Assembly: GCF_003261175.1 (NCBI RefSeq)
Contig: NZ_QLNP01000042.1
Location: 1 to 64,000 of the forward strand
DNA: 64,000 nt
Direction of reading: 5' to 3'
Source: Arthrobacter globiformis
GTDB taxonomy: Bacteria > Actinomycetota > Actinomycetes > Actinomycetales > Micrococcaceae
Positions 25,748-35,467 of this stretch are shown here, piece by piece; the first letter of the stretch is position 1; each line of letters starts with the position of its first letter. The position numbers and the translations under genes were made by a program. A model generated the notes under the pieces. The model did not search any database and was not told the origin of the DNA. It saw only the letters and a list, made by a program, of their open reading frames with translations.

Positions 25748-27696
25748 TGCTCCCTTCACCCAACCTCGATGACCGCCGTTTCCAGGACCTCGTGGACGAT
25801 GCGAAACGCCTGGTGGCGCACTACTGCCCCGAATGGACAGATCACAACGTCTCCGACCCCGGCGTAACCCTCATCGAGACCTTCGCCTTCATGGTGGACG
25901 AGCTGTTTTACCGGCTGAACCGGGTGCCCGACCGCCTGTACGTCGCCTTCCTCGAATTGCTCGGCGTCACGCTCCATCCGCCCACGGCCGCCTCGGTCGA
26001 GCTCTTCATGAGGCTGTCTGCGCCGCAGCCCGACGTTGTCGTTATTCCGAAGGGGACAGAGGCCTCTACCCGGCGCACCGAGGAAGAGGAAGCAGTCGTT
26101 TTTGCTACGACCCGCGAGCTGACCGTGCCACCGCGCCGCCTGGCGCATGTGCTCACGCAAGCGGACGGCGCAGCGGCGGTGCCCCGGACTGAAGCGCTGC
26201 ACGGAGACGGCAGCTTTGCCTGCTTCGGCGCCCCGCCAGTGCCCGGAGACGCGTTGTTGCTGGGTTTGAACGATGCCGCACCCTCATGTGCGGTTGTGGT
26301 GCGGTTTGAGTGCGAGGTGAGGGGCGTAGGCGTCAACCCGAACAACCCGCCACTGGTCTGGGAGGCCTGGGACGGCGACTCGTGGGTGCCAAGTGATCTG
26401 GACAGCGACGGGACGGGCGGCCTGAACCGTCCCGGGGACGTGGTGATTCATCTGCCGCACCGCCATGCGGCGTCCGTGCAGGGAGGAACCCGGGCGGGAT
26501 GGCTGAGATGCCGTGTGGTGGAGCCGCTTCCGGGCTATCCGTCCTACAGCGCTTCCCCTATCGTGCATTCCGCCGGCGCGTTTACGATTGGCGGCTCCGT
26601 TCCCGCCGTCCACGCCGAGGCAATCTACGACGAGGTGGTCGGGATGTCTGAAGGCGTTCCGGGGCAGTCCTTCGAACTGGGCCGGCACCCTGTGCTGCCC
26701 GGCGGCGACGACTTTATTGTTGAGGTCGCTGCCGGCTCCGGCTGGGGGACCTGGACCGAGGTGGACTCCTTTGCCGGATCGGATCCCGACGACTGCGTGG
26801 TGGTCCTCGACCGGGCCTCAGGCGTGGTGCATTTTCCGCCGGCGGTGCGGGAGCCGGACGGGTCCCTCCGCAGCTACGGCGCCGTGCCACCCGCAGGAAG
26901 TCCTATTCGCATTCCGCGCTACCGCACCGGTGGCGGTCCGAAGGGAAACGTTGCTGCCCGGGCGCTCTCCGTGCTGCGCTCCTCCATCCCCTTTGTCAAC
27001 AGCGTGGAAAACCGCCGCGGCGCCCATGGCGGCGTCGCGGGGGAGACCATCGAGCAGGCCAAGGAACGCGGACCCCTCGCGCTGCGGACCCGGGACCGGG
27101 CCATCACCGCCGAGGACTACGAACAGCTCGCGAAGCGTGCCGCCCCGGACATCGCCCGGGTCCGGTGCATTCCGGCCGACGCTGCAGAGGAGGCAGGTGG
27201 CGTAAGAATCCTGGTGGTGCCGGCAGCCGTTCCGGACATGGACAATCGTCTGACGTTCCGGGATTTGGTGCCCGACGCCGAAATACTGGCCAAGGTTGCA
27301 GACTACTTGGACGAACGCCGTCCCGTTGGTGCACGTCTGATGGTCGAACCGCCGTTTTACCGTGGTGTGACCGTGGTGGCGCAGTTGACCGCCCGTCCCC
27401 GGGTTTCCCCTGAACGCTTGCGTGCGGACGCCCTGCGGGCCCTCTACAGCTACTTCGACCCGATCCGGGGAGGGCCCGACGGCGAGGGCTGGCCGTTCGG
27501 GCGGCCTGTCCACGCTGGTGAGGTTCATGCTGTCCTCCAGAGCCTTGCCGGTACCGAGATCGTTGATGAGGTGTACGTGTTTGCCGCCGATCCCCTGACA
27601 GGGAAGCGTGGAGAGCCGCAGCAGCGAATCGAAGTAAACCGGAATGCCCTGGTCTTTTCGTTTGACCACAGGGTCCGCGTTTCGGAAGGAGCCTGA
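25747..27696 (+). CDS. Baseplate J-like protein (Pvc11/Afp11-like)
   Basis: A 649-residue baseplate wedge protein. The N-terminus LDDRRFQDLVDDAKRL and YCPEWTDHNVSDPGVTLIET are typical of this family in injection systems; the C-terminal third has ENRRGAHGGVAGETIEQAK, RDRAITAEDYEQLAKRAAP and GDVV-type beta sections. The middle carries an extra domain (about 180-360). It forms the baseplate iris together with tail protein I. It is translationally coupled to the gp25 gene and followed one base later by the next start. Confidence 0.93.
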   Translation: MLPSPNLDDRRFQDLVDDAKRLVAHYCPEWTDHNVSDPGVTLIETFAFMVDELFYRLNRVPDRLYVAFLELLGVTLHPPTAASVELFMRLSAPQPDVVVIPKGTEASTRRTEEEEAVVFATTRELTVPPRRLAHVLTQADGAAAVPRTEALHGDGSFACFGAPPVPGDALLLGLNDAAPSCAVVVRFECEVRGVGVNPNNPPLVWEAWDGDSWVPSDLDSDGTGGLNRPGDVVIHLPHRHAASVQGGTRAGWLRCRVVEPLPGYPSYSASPIVHSAGAFTIGGSVPAVHAEAIYDEVVGMSEGVPGQSFELGRHPVLPGGDDFIVEVAAGSGWGTWTEVDSFAGSDPDDCVVVLDRASGVVHFPPAVREPDGSLRSYGAVPPAGSPIRIPRYRTGGGPKGNVAARALSVLRSSIPFVNSVENRRGAHGGVAGETIEQAKERGPLALRTRDRAITAEDYEQLAKRAAPDIARVRCIPADAAEEAGGVRILVVPAAVPDMDNRLTFRDLVPDAEILAKVADYLDERRPVGARLMVEPPFYRGVTVVAQLTARPRVSPERLRADALRALYSYFDPIRGGPDGEGWPFGRPVHAGEVHAVLQSLAGTEIVDEVYVFAADPLTGKRGEPQQRIEVNRNALVFSFDHRVRVSEGA

Positions 27697-27697
27697 G

Positions 27698-28264
27698 ATG
27701 CGGGGCATGGTGCCCGGGCTGGGCAGCGCGGTGCCGCTGGCCTCCCGTCTTCCGGCGGTACTGCAGGAAGACGCCTTCCTGCAGCGCTTTCTGCTGGCTT
27801 TCGACGATGCACTCGCTCCGGTATTCACCACGCTGGACGGGCTGGCATGTTATCTGGATCCACGGCTGGCGCCCGAGGACTTCCTCGACTGGCTGGCCGA
27901 CTGGGTGGGGGTCAGGGTTCATGATTCCTGGTCCACGGGCCAGCGGCGGGACGTTGTCGCCCATGCAGCAGAAATCCATCGGCGCCGCGGAACGGTCCAG
28001 GGTTTGGCGGATGCCGTCCGGCTGGCCGTCGGCGGAGTCCGGGACGTCGTCATTGAGGACAGCGGCGGTGCAGGCTGGTCGCAGACGCCCGGGGCAGACC
28101 TGCCGGGCCAGGCCGCAGCGAAGCTGCACGTAAAGGTTTACGCCGACGCCGCCAAGGACGTCAGCGTGCCCCGGCTGGAGCGCATCATCAGTTCTGTGAA
28201 GCCGGCCCACGTTCCCCACACCGTTGACGTGCTTTCATCGGCCAGTTCCTTCGAGGACGACTAG
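27698..28264 (+). CDS. Phage tail protein I-like baseplate protein (Pvc12-like)
   Basis: A 188-residue protein from the ATG at 27698, with GGAAGGAGC upstream; the extension to 27644 only overlaps gene J. The family core is seen in LPAVLQEDAFLQRFLLAFDD and DGLACYLDPRLAPEDFLDWLADW, followed by RRGTVQGLADAVRL. Together with baseplate J it forms the wedge. In Afp/PVC the Pvc12 protein is much larger, so this is the short form. No tail-fibre gene follows; a zinc-ribbon membrane protein comes next. Confidence 0.9.
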   Translation: MRGMVPGLGSAVPLASRLPAVLQEDAFLQRFLLAFDDALAPVFTTLDGLACYLDPRLAPEDFLDWLADWVGVRVHDSWSTGQRRDVVAHAAEIHRRRGTVQGLADAVRLAVGGVRDVVIEDSGGAGWSQTPGADLPGQAAAKLHVKVYADAAKDVSVPRLERIISSVKPAHVPHTVDVLSSASSFEDD

Positions 28265-28272
28265 GAGGGGCA

Positions 28273-29460
28273 GTGTTGATCTGTGGCGAATGCAGTGCGC
28301 ACAACGCTGACGGGGAGAGCTTCTGCGGTTCTTGCGGAGCTTTTCTCGGCTGGCAGGCACAGGGGAAAGACAGCGGCGAGAAACTGTCCACCGCTGTCCC
28401 GCCGCGGGGGCCCCAGACTTCTCCGCAAACGGTGACGCTGCCTCAGATTCCTGTCCCTTCGGGTGGTGTAAAAAAGGATCATCCACAGGAACCGGCAAGC
28501 GGAAGAAGGCGAACCGCGGGCAGCGGCCCACCTGAGGTGGGCCGCACCGACCCGACCGCCCATGGACACGTCGCCAGCGGGCAGCGCACTGCCCCTGCTG
28601 GAGCTGCAACAACCGAGCCCGTGCCGACGATCGACGAGGAGCCGGCGCCCGTGCGGCCAGGCGAGCTGATCAGCAGTGCCCCGCCTAAGCGTCGCAGGTA
28701 CGAAGCGACTTCCCCTGACGCTGGCCCGCTGGTCTGCGCCACCTGCGGTACAGGAAACAAGGCCGGCGGAAATTTCTGCCGGCGGTGCGCTGCCAGCTTG
28801 CGGGCGCCGGAACCTGAGGCCGAGCCCGAACCGAGGCTATCGTGGTGGACACGGCTGTTTGGGCGCACGGGCCAAAAGGCGCTGCCGGCGGGCACGCGGC
28901 CACTATCGAAGTCCCGGCATTTCCCGGTCCGGTTCGTAGCTTTCCTTGCGGTACTCGGGCTCGCCGGCGGCGTGGCGAGCGCCAACGGGGATTCGATCAG
29001 CGGTGCCCCGCAGAGAATCCTTGATGAGATTCTCTATAAGTCCAAGGAGGTTGCGGTCGTGGCGTCCGACCATATCGAGGGGCGAAACCCGGAGCTCGCG
29101 ACGGACGAATTTGTGAATACCTCCTGGGCAAGCGCTCTTAAGAAGGGTGCAGACGCCAACTTCCTCGAGGCGACATTCCAAGGGTCCCCTCGCCTCGTCT
29201 ACGTGTTCATCACGGCACCGTCCTCGGAACCGGCGCCCCTGGAACAGCGCCTTAGGGTCCTCATATCCGTGCACCACAAGGGCGCTAAGGAAGGTCTCTA
29301 TCAAAACTTCCCCGTCGTTGATGTGCCGACTGACAAGCAACGACACGGCTACTACGTGGGAACCGACAGCGTGGAGAAGGTTCGGCTGACCATCGTGGAG
29401 CCAACAAGCACCACTGCTAAAAGGGTGTCCATTGCAGGTGTTCAGTTCGCCGGCCGGTAG
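28273..29460 (+). CDS. Double zinc-ribbon, transmembrane, carbohydrate-binding-like protein of the eCIS locus
   Basis: A 395-residue protein from GTG 28273 (GGAGGGG upstream). A first zinc ribbon at about 4-24 (CGEC...CGSC) and a second at about 155-176 (CATC...CRRC) are separated by a disordered Pro-rich region. One hydrophobic segment follows (about 216-235, FVAFLAVLGLAGGVASANG). The remaining about 150 residues should be outside the membrane and resemble NADase-type glycan-binding/discoidin folds (NTSWAS, YVFITAPSS, VRLTIVEP). The architecture resembles, as I recall it, the membrane adaptor (CisA) described for Streptomyces injection systems; this needs alignment. It is the last plus-strand gene, ending 5 bases from the convergent regulator. 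Confidence 0.7.
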   Translation: MLICGECSAHNADGESFCGSCGAFLGWQAQGKDSGEKLSTAVPPRGPQTSPQTVTLPQIPVPSGGVKKDHPQEPASGRRRTAGSGPPEVGRTDPTAHGHVASGQRTAPAGAATTEPVPTIDEEPAPVRPGELISSAPPKRRRYEATSPDAGPLVCATCGTGNKAGGNFCRRCAASLRAPEPEAEPEPRLSWWTRLFGRTGQKALPAGTRPLSKSRHFPVRFVAFLAVLGLAGGVASANGDSISGAPQRILDEILYKSKEVAVVASDHIEGRNPELATDEFVNTSWASALKKGADANFLEATFQGSPRLVYVFITAPSSEPAPLEQRLRVLISVHHKGAKEGLYQNFPVVDVPTDKQRHGYYVGTDSVEKVRLTIVEPTSTTAKRVSIAGVQFAGR

Positions 29461-29465
29461 TGCTC

Positions 29466-32426
29466 TCATTTGCCAGACCGGTGTTGAGGGTCTGAAGGCA
29501 CTCCCAATGCTTTCAGCATGCCCTGGTACCGGCGCTCGGCCCTTTCGGCAGCAGCCAGGTCACCAGAGGAACGATAGATGCCAATCAGCGTTCGCCAGGA
29601 TTCGTCCCGCCAGGGGTCGATCTCGACGCTTCGCGCTGCGGCGGCAGCGGCTTCGGCGGCGTTGCCGAGTGCGAGCTCGAGACCCGCAAGTGTGGCGGCG
29701 CCCTCCGCAGCCCGCAGCCTGTACCGTTCGCGCGTGTCGGACAGCCACTCGGCCGAGCCATCTTCCGGCAGGACTTCGCCGGCGTAGAGGTCGAGGGCGC
29801 GGTGCAGAATCGCGGCGGCCGCCTCCGAATCACGCGCAGACCGCGCCAATGCGGCGTCGCGTACTGCCCGGTCAAACTCCAGCAGGTCGACTCTGGATCG
29901 TTCATCGAGAACCAGCGCATACGCCTCGCCGCGGCGCACCAGGAGCCGGCAGTCTCCTGCCAGCCCTGCAGGCTGCAGCGCGCGGCGGAGACTCGATACG
30001 CTGACCTGCAGGTTATGCAGAGCTGACGCACCATCCAGGTCCGCCCACAGCGTTGCGGCGAGGCGGTCGCGATGCACGGACCGTCCGGCATGTAGCGAGA
30101 GAATCCTGAGGACAGTGCGTGCCTGCGGCCGCACGCGCGACAGGTCAATGTCCACGCCGTTGGCGCGGAGTGAGAATTCTCCGAAACAGCGGACATCAAG
30201 AGACGGCGGCGGGGCAGGGCCGGAACCAGGTGTGGCCGGGTCCCCAGTCAGCGGAGCCGGTTGCTGCGGGCGTGCTGTCGGAGCAATTCCCTTACCCGGA
30301 TTCATGGCTATCCAGGTCCAGGGCCGGCAAACTAAGCCCGCGGTTTTGGCCGTTTCGGCAGCGGCCTCCATGAGATCTGAGGATTGTTCCGGCCTGAGCT
30401 GCGCCAGGGCCGCGTAGGCAACGGCACGTGCGCCTGGCACCTCTGCGGTGCGCGCAAAGGCCTCCGCGGCCAATGCCTCCTCGACGGCCTCGGGCAGATC
30501 CTGTGCCGCAGCAACAAGGGCGCGCGCCGAGAGTGCCCACGCCTCAAGTGCGCTCGCCTCTAGCTTGCGGAACTTGTCCGCGAGGGCGTCAAGGGCCGAA
30601 TAGTCGGGCCGCCCAGTGCGCAGACGTCCCAAGGCAGCAGAAGTAGCAATGAGCGCGGCGCCCCAGCCATCCCCGTCCTGCTCGCAGTTTTCGATCGCTG
30701 ACTGAACTGCCAGCTGACCGCCAGCGTTCCCCAACTGGGCGCAAAGGACTCCCCGCGCAACGCGTGACAGCCAGCTAAACCCAAGCCGCTCAGCCCGGCG
30801 CTGAACCGCATCTATCTCTTCTGACCGCGCGTCGCCCCCCGAGATCTGGGGCTCCTCCGCAAAAACGGCCAGGGCCAGTTGGGCCCAAAGGGCCGCAGGC
30901 GTTTCGTCGTCCGGCTGCTCGGCACAACGCCGCAGGAACGGCAGCGCCCCGCGTTGGTCGCCGGCGATGAGCAGGGCTACTCCGCGGGCCAGTGTGTCCT
31001 CGGCGCCGTTGTGTTTGGTCAAAGACCGTGCTGCCGACCCCGGGCTTCCATGAAGAGCCGCACGAAGGATGCCGACCGGTCCGCATGATGAGCCGCGCGG
31101 CTCGCCCGTCCACTCAGCGGCAGCCTGCTGAAGGAGCGCCGCCGCCTCATGCCACGGTTGGACAGCGGAGGTTTGCGGGAGTGCCGTCGCGGCCATGCGA
31201 GCTTCCTCGGGGTATCCGTCGTCCAGGAGCTGCCGCGCCTTAGCCAAAGCAAAGAGGGCGTCGTCCCGGATGAGCGGCTCAGGGGCACGCGTCACCCACC
31301 CGCATCTGCCTGCCCGGAACGCGCGGCGGCCAGCCCGTTCCATCGTTGCCCGCACGTGGTCCCAGTCCCCGCATTCAGCAAGTATCTGCAGCGCTGCGCC
31401 GTGGGCACCTTCCTGCTCAAGGAGCGTGGCCGTCCGGTGCCGGATATCCTCCGGCGCGGCGGATTCACCATTGCCAAGGGTCGAGACCAGATATCGCCTT
31501 ACTACTTCCGGCAGCCTGAACGCCGTTCCGCCGTCGTCGCTCGCGACGATCCCAAGCTGTTCCGCCTCGTGGAGAAGGAGGCCGCTGTCGGGCACGCCGA
31601 GTAGGGCGTTGCACCGCGACTGCGTCAGGCGTTCCAGCAGGCACGTGTGCCTGAGCAGCCGTTCCACCTCTGGTGGGACGTCCGCAAAGTAGTGGCGCCG
31701 CAGATAGTCATGCGCGTACCGCGGTACGGGATCGAGTGACTCCGCTGCGCGTCGACGTTCAACAGTGGAGCGGCTCTTGGTGGCCACATGGAAAAGGTGG
31801 AGTGCGGCTGCCCAGCCGTCGGTTCGCTGCGTCAGGCTGTAAACACCGGCACTGCTCAAGGGCTGCTTATATGTGGTCCGGAAAAGCTGTTCGACTTCCG
31901 GGGCCCTGAAGCGCAAATCGTCCGATTCCACTTTTACGAACGAGGGGAGTTCGGACCGGGCAAGATTGAATGACGGCGGGCGCCTGCTGCCCAGGAGGAA
32001 GTGAATCTGGGGGCAACCTAACGACAGCAGCTGCTCCAGTTCCGCCTCGGCACAGGTGCCAGCAACCAGATGCCAGTCGTCCACGACGAAGCACAGCGAA
32101 ATCGTCAGCGCGTGGGCCATGGCCGCGAGTTCCGGAAAGGACCGGGCACGTTCTTTGTTTGCGGCAGCAGCCACGGCTGCGGCAAACCTGCCCAGCATGC
32201 GCCCGGGTTGCGCGTCCGGCGGGCCCGACCGGTGCCAAGCCACAGATTCGAAACTGTGGGTCGCGGCCCAGTGCGCGAGAAGTGTGGTTTTTCCCGTACC
32301 CGGCGGAGCGACGACCAGCCCAAGGCGCGCCTCTGCGGTCCCCTCGAGCGCATGAATCAGCCTTGGACGCACCAGCCCAGTCACGGGTGGTGCAGGGGTG
32401 AAGAGTCCCCGCGGCGTCATTGCCAT
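29466..32426 (-). CDS. STAND ATPase-SARP (BTAD) transcriptional regulator
   Basis: A 986-residue protein. The N-terminal NTPase has a P-loop GTGKTT (43-48) and a FVVDDWHLV Walker B region near 115, in the style of MalT/LuxR-LAL regulators. Alanine-rich helical repeats occupy about 330-720. The C-terminal about 245 residues are an OmpR-like winged helix plus bacterial transcriptional activation domain (FGEFSLRANG, SVSSLRRAL, ALDLYAGEVLPED), as in SARP proteins. The order is reversed relative to AfsR, which has SARP first. It converges on the injection-system operon and is its best candidate pathway-specific activator; target sites are unknown. Confidence 0.85.
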   Translation of the reverse strand: MAMTPRGLFTPAPPVTGLVRPRLIHALEGTAEARLGLVVAPPGTGKTTLLAHWAATHSFESVAWHRSGPPDAQPGRMLGRFAAAVAAAANKERARSFPELAAMAHALTISLCFVVDDWHLVAGTCAEAELEQLLSLGCPQIHFLLGSRRPPSFNLARSELPSFVKVESDDLRFRAPEVEQLFRTTYKQPLSSAGVYSLTQRTDGWAAALHLFHVATKSRSTVERRRAAESLDPVPRYAHDYLRRHYFADVPPEVERLLRHTCLLERLTQSRCNALLGVPDSGLLLHEAEQLGIVASDDGGTAFRLPEVVRRYLVSTLGNGESAAPEDIRHRTATLLEQEGAHGAALQILAECGDWDHVRATMERAGRRAFRAGRCGWVTRAPEPLIRDDALFALAKARQLLDDGYPEEARMAATALPQTSAVQPWHEAAALLQQAAAEWTGEPRGSSCGPVGILRAALHGSPGSAARSLTKHNGAEDTLARGVALLIAGDQRGALPFLRRCAEQPDDETPAALWAQLALAVFAEEPQISGGDARSEEIDAVQRRAERLGFSWLSRVARGVLCAQLGNAGGQLAVQSAIENCEQDGDGWGAALIATSAALGRLRTGRPDYSALDALADKFRKLEASALEAWALSARALVAAAQDLPEAVEEALAAEAFARTAEVPGARAVAYAALAQLRPEQSSDLMEAAAETAKTAGLVCRPWTWIAMNPGKGIAPTARPQQPAPLTGDPATPGSGPAPPPSLDVRCFGEFSLRANGVDIDLSRVRPQARTVLRILSLHAGRSVHRDRLAATLWADLDGASALHNLQVSVSSLRRALQPAGLAGDCRLLVRRGEAYALVLDERSRVDLLEFDRAVRDAALARSARDSEAAAAILHRALDLYAGEVLPEDGSAEWLSDTRERYRLRAAEGAATLAGLELALGNAAEAAAAAARSVEIDPWRDESWRTLIGIYRSSGDLAAAERAERRYQGMLKALGVPSDPQHRSGK

Positions 32427-32547
32427 GCTGTCCTGCTTCCACAGAAGGTCACGCCCCCGGCGTGGACATCAGTGTAGGGCGCGGCCGACAGGGGGAACCA
32501 GTATTACGCCCTTAACGAATTCGTGACCCGCCCCTAATTGAGCCGTC

Positions 32548-33168
32548 CTATTCAAACTTGGACGGGTCACCGGTGCCGCGGCGCACAACCTCGGCGGTGC
32601 CGCCGGAGAAGTCGACGACGGTGGTGGGCTCGGCTCCGGTGTCGCCGGACTCAATGACGGCGTCCACCACGTGGTCCAGCCGCTCCTTGATTTCCCAGCC
32701 CTGGGTCAGCGGGTCCTCCTCGTCCGGCAGCAGCAGCGTGCTGGACAGCAGCGGCTCGCCAAGTTCTGCCAGCAGCGCCTGCACGAAGTTGTGCCGCGGG
32801 ATACGCACACCCACGGTCTTCTTCTTCGGGTGCAGAAGCCGGCGCGGGACCTCCTTGGTGGCCGGCAGGATGAACGTGTAGCTGCCCGGGGTGACGGACT
32901 TGATGCTGCGGAACACGTCGTTGCCGATGTTCACGAACTGGCCCAGCTGTGCGAAGTCCCGGCAGACCAGCGTGAAATGGTGCTTGTCGTCCAGATGGCG
33001 GATGGAACGGATCCGGTCAAGCGCCTCCTTGTTCCCGAGCTGGGCGCCGAGGGCGTAACAGGAGTCGGTGGGGTAGGCGATCAGCCCGCCCGATCGCAGG
33101 AGCTGCACGATCTGCGAGATCGCGCGGGGCTGGGGGTCCTCGGGGTGGACATCAAAGAATTTCGCCAT
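32548..33168 (-). CDS. YciO/Sua5/YrdC-family protein
   Basis: A 206-residue YrdC-fold protein. The nucleotide-binding basic region GLIAYPTDSCYALGAQLGN and IRSIRHLDDKHHFTLVC are typical of the YciO branch, alongside true threonylcarbamoyl-AMP synthases (TsaC/Sua5). It lacks the Sua5 C-terminal domain. Role: probably binds ATP and double-stranded RNA; threonylcarbamoyl-AMP synthesis for tRNA A37 is possible but less likely than for TsaC proper. TAGGCT 6 bases upstream supports the ATG at 33168 as a leaderless start. Confidence 0.82.
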   Translation of the reverse strand: MAKFFDVHPEDPQPRAISQIVQLLRSGGLIAYPTDSCYALGAQLGNKEALDRIRSIRHLDDKHHFTLVCRDFAQLGQFVNIGNDVFRSIKSVTPGSYTFILPATKEVPRRLLHPKKKTVGVRIPRHNFVQALLAELGEPLLSSTLLLPDEEDPLTQGWEIKERLDHVVDAVIESGDTGAEPTTVVDFSGGTAEVVRRGTGDPSKFE

Positions 33169-33174
33169 GCGCTG

Positions 33175-33180
33175 AGCCTA
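33175..33180 (-). promoter_or_regulatory. -10 element (TAGGCT) for leaderless yciO-like mRNA
   Basis: On the minus strand TAGGCT is followed by 6 bases and the ATG at 33168, without a Shine-Dalgarno site. Confidence 0.55.
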
Positions 33181-33268
33181 CGGCCCAGCGTCCCTCCGCG
33201 CACGCAACACGCAACGCGCAATACGCATTGCATCGCGCACGTTCACCCACCCGGGGCCCGGGAAGTGT

Positions 33269-35245
33269 TCATCCCACATGCACCCACGGACGCCTGGTGA
33301 CATCCGGTTCGGCTTCGCGCAGCACCTCACGGGTGACCGGGGCGATCTCGCCCTCGCCGAGGAACAGGAAACGCAGCAGGTTCACCACCGGGTTCCCCTC
33401 GGTCCAGCGGAAATAGATGTGCGGCATGAGCCCGGTGACGTCCCGGATGTGCAGGAGCACGGAGGCGATGGTGTTCGGCACCACGGGCCCGTGCACCTCC
33501 AGCACCCGGTAGCCGTGCCGCACCACGCCGCGCACCTGCAGTTCGGTCTCGAAGTCGGACGAGTCGTCCACGATCACCTCCAGGAACAGCGCCTGGTAAT
33601 GCACCGGCAGGTGGCTGACCTCGATGGCGGACGTCAGCTTCTGCCGGTACGCCTCCGCTGTCAGCCTCCGCGGTTCGTGCGCGATGATGCCGATGGGGCC
33701 GCTCTCATCCGCGGCGACGAATTCCAGGGCCGTCCGGTCGAGGCGGACGTGGGTGGCATGCAGCTGGAAGGACCGCCCGATCCTGGACAGCAGCGAAATG
33801 ACGATGATGCCGGCGATGAAGAACGCGGCAATGCGGATGCCCTCGGGCCGCTCAACAACGTTTGCCGCCGTCGTGTAGATGAACACCATGGCGATCAGCC
33901 CGAAGCCCGCGGTGCGTTTGTGCTGCCGGCGGCGCCGGGCGGACAGCGCCACAGCCACGGCCGCGGAAGTCATCAGCACCAGCACGCCGGTAGCGTAGGC
34001 ACCGCCCTGGGCGTCGACGTCGGCCTCGAAAAGAACGGTGACCAGGAAGGCAATGAAGCCGAAAACCAGGACCAGGGGCCGGACGGCCTTGGCCCACTCC
34101 GGCGCCATTCCGTAGCGCGGCAGGTACCGCGGCACGAGGTTCAGTAGCCCGGCCATCGCCGACGCCCCGGCGAACCACAGGATGGCGATGGTGCTGAGGT
34201 CGTAGGCCGTGCCGAACCCGTTCCCCAGGTATTCATGGGCCAAGAAGGCGAGGGCACGCCCGTTGGCCTGCCCGCCCGGCTCAAATTCGGCCGCCGGGAT
34301 GAGAATCACCGTGGTGAAGCTGCTGGCGATGAGGAACGCGCTCATGATCAGCGCGGCCGTGGTCAGCATGCGCCGGGTCCCTTCGACGCGGCCCGCCGGG
34401 TTCTCTTCCGTGTCCGTGTCCCGGCCGCGGACCTGCGGCATGACAGCCACGCCGGTTTCGAAGCCGGACAGGCCAAGCGCCAGTTTCGGGAACACCAGCA
34501 GGGCTATGGCGACGGCGAGCGCCGGGTTGCCGTGCGAGGTCCCCAGGGCCTGCCACCAGTCGCCGACGGCGGTCGGGTGGCCCAGCGCTTCGACGGCGGC
34601 CCTCGCCACCACCACAACGTTCAGTCCCAGATAGACCGCCACCAGGACGACGGCGATGCCGATCGCCTCCTTGAACCCGCGCAGGAACACGGCAGAGAGC
34701 AGGGCCAGGAGAACGAGGGTCACCGTCACCTCCTGCCCCTGCAGCCATACCGGTGCGTACGGGTTCTGGATGAGGTGCGCCGTGGCGTCGGCGGCGGAGA
34801 GGGTCATGGTGATCATGAAGTCCGTCGCTGCGAAGCCGAGCAACACCAGGACGAACAGCTTGCCGCCCCAGCGGGGGAGCAGCCGCTCCAGCATGGCGAT
34901 GGACCCCTCGCCGTGGGAGCTTTCGCCCGCCACGCGGCGGTATACCGGCAGTGCCCCGAGCAGAGTGACGGCAACCAGGACCAGCGTGGCCAGCGGGGAA
35001 ATGACGCCGGCCGCGAGCGCGGCGATGGCAGGCTGGTAGCCGAGGGTAGAGAAGTAGTCCACGCCGGTCAGGCACATGACCTGCCACCACGGATGCCTCC
35101 GCTCGTGGGCGGCCATCAGCCCGCCGGGTCCCTGGTGTGAACCCTTGCTGTCCTGGCGGCCCAGCAGCAGCCAGCTGTGCAGCCGCTGCCTTCGGGTGCG
35201 GCGCAGCTCCGAGGGGTCCGCCGGCGGGCGGCTCATGGTTGTCAT
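33269..35245 (-). CDS. APC-superfamily permease, KimA/KUP-like potassium transporter candidate
   Basis: A 658-residue integral membrane protein. A basic N-terminus is followed by [22 protein letters not shown] and about twelve hydrophobic segments to residue about 495, then a roughly 160-residue soluble domain. The [12 protein letters not shown] motif and the C-terminal domain resemble the KimA-type potassium importers, usually auto-annotated as amino acid permeases. It is divergent from a KdpD/KdpE-like pair, which is the main contextual argument for potassium. GGAAGG precedes the ATG at 35245. If it is not KimA-like, an amino-acid permease is the alternative. Confidence 0.75.
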   Translation of the reverse strand: MTTMSRPPADPSELRRTRRQRLHSWLLLGRQDSKGSHQGPGGLMAAHERRHPWWQVMCLTGVDYFSTLGYQPAIAALAAGVISPLATLVLVAVTLLGALPVYRRVAGESSHGEGSIAMLERLLPRWGGKLFVLVLLGFAATDFMITMTLSAADATAHLIQNPYAPVWLQGQEVTVTLVLLALLSAVFLRGFKEAIGIAVVLVAVYLGLNVVVVARAAVEALGHPTAVGDWWQALGTSHGNPALAVAIALLVFPKLALGLSGFETGVAVMPQVRGRDTDTEENPAGRVEGTRRMLTTAALIMSAFLIASSFTTVILIPAAEFEPGGQANGRALAFLAHEYLGNGFGTAYDLSTIAILWFAGASAMAGLLNLVPRYLPRYGMAPEWAKAVRPLVLVFGFIAFLVTVLFEADVDAQGGAYATGVLVLMTSAAVAVALSARRRRQHKRTAGFGLIAMVFIYTTAANVVERPEGIRIAAFFIAGIIVISLLSRIGRSFQLHATHVRLDRTALEFVAADESGPIGIIAHEPRRLTAEAYRQKLTSAIEVSHLPVHYQALFLEVIVDDSSDFETELQVRGVVRHGYRVLEVHGPVVPNTIASVLLHIRDVTGLMPHIYFRWTEGNPVVNLLRFLFLGEGEIAPVTREVLREAEPDVTRRPWVHVG

Positions 35246-35279
35246 GGGTGCCTTCCATCTGTGCTGGTGCCCCGCGACG

Positions 35280-35310
35280 GCGGCATGTCACTGCTACAGC
35301 GGCATGTCAC
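35280..35310. promoter_or_regulatory. Direct repeats GCGGCATGTCAC in the permease/kdpD spacer
   Basis: Two perfect 12-base copies (35280-35291 and 35299-35310), 19 bases start to start, lie just upstream of the permease gene; a partial inverted third copy, GTGACAT, follows. This arrangement is typical of operator half-sites; the KdpE-like regulator next door is a candidate binder. Confidence 0.5.
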
Positions 35311-35467
35311 CGTGGCCGTGACATTTCCGTGCGGGCACAGCCGAACGTAGCACCGCGCCGGAGCGCCGGAACCGCCGGCAGGGGAATCTTGACGGATCCT
35401 TAACGCCGGTGTGAGGCACCCCACCGCGCGTGCCGCCCTGCCGGCGGACTGGTGGAAGAATGGCGTC

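Noticed and set aside
6615-29460. Prophage, R-type tailocin or T6SS
   Set aside because: No capsid, portal, terminase, integrase, holin or lysin; no TssJLM or ClpV. DUF4157, DUF4255 and the AAA+ ATPase are eCIS marks.
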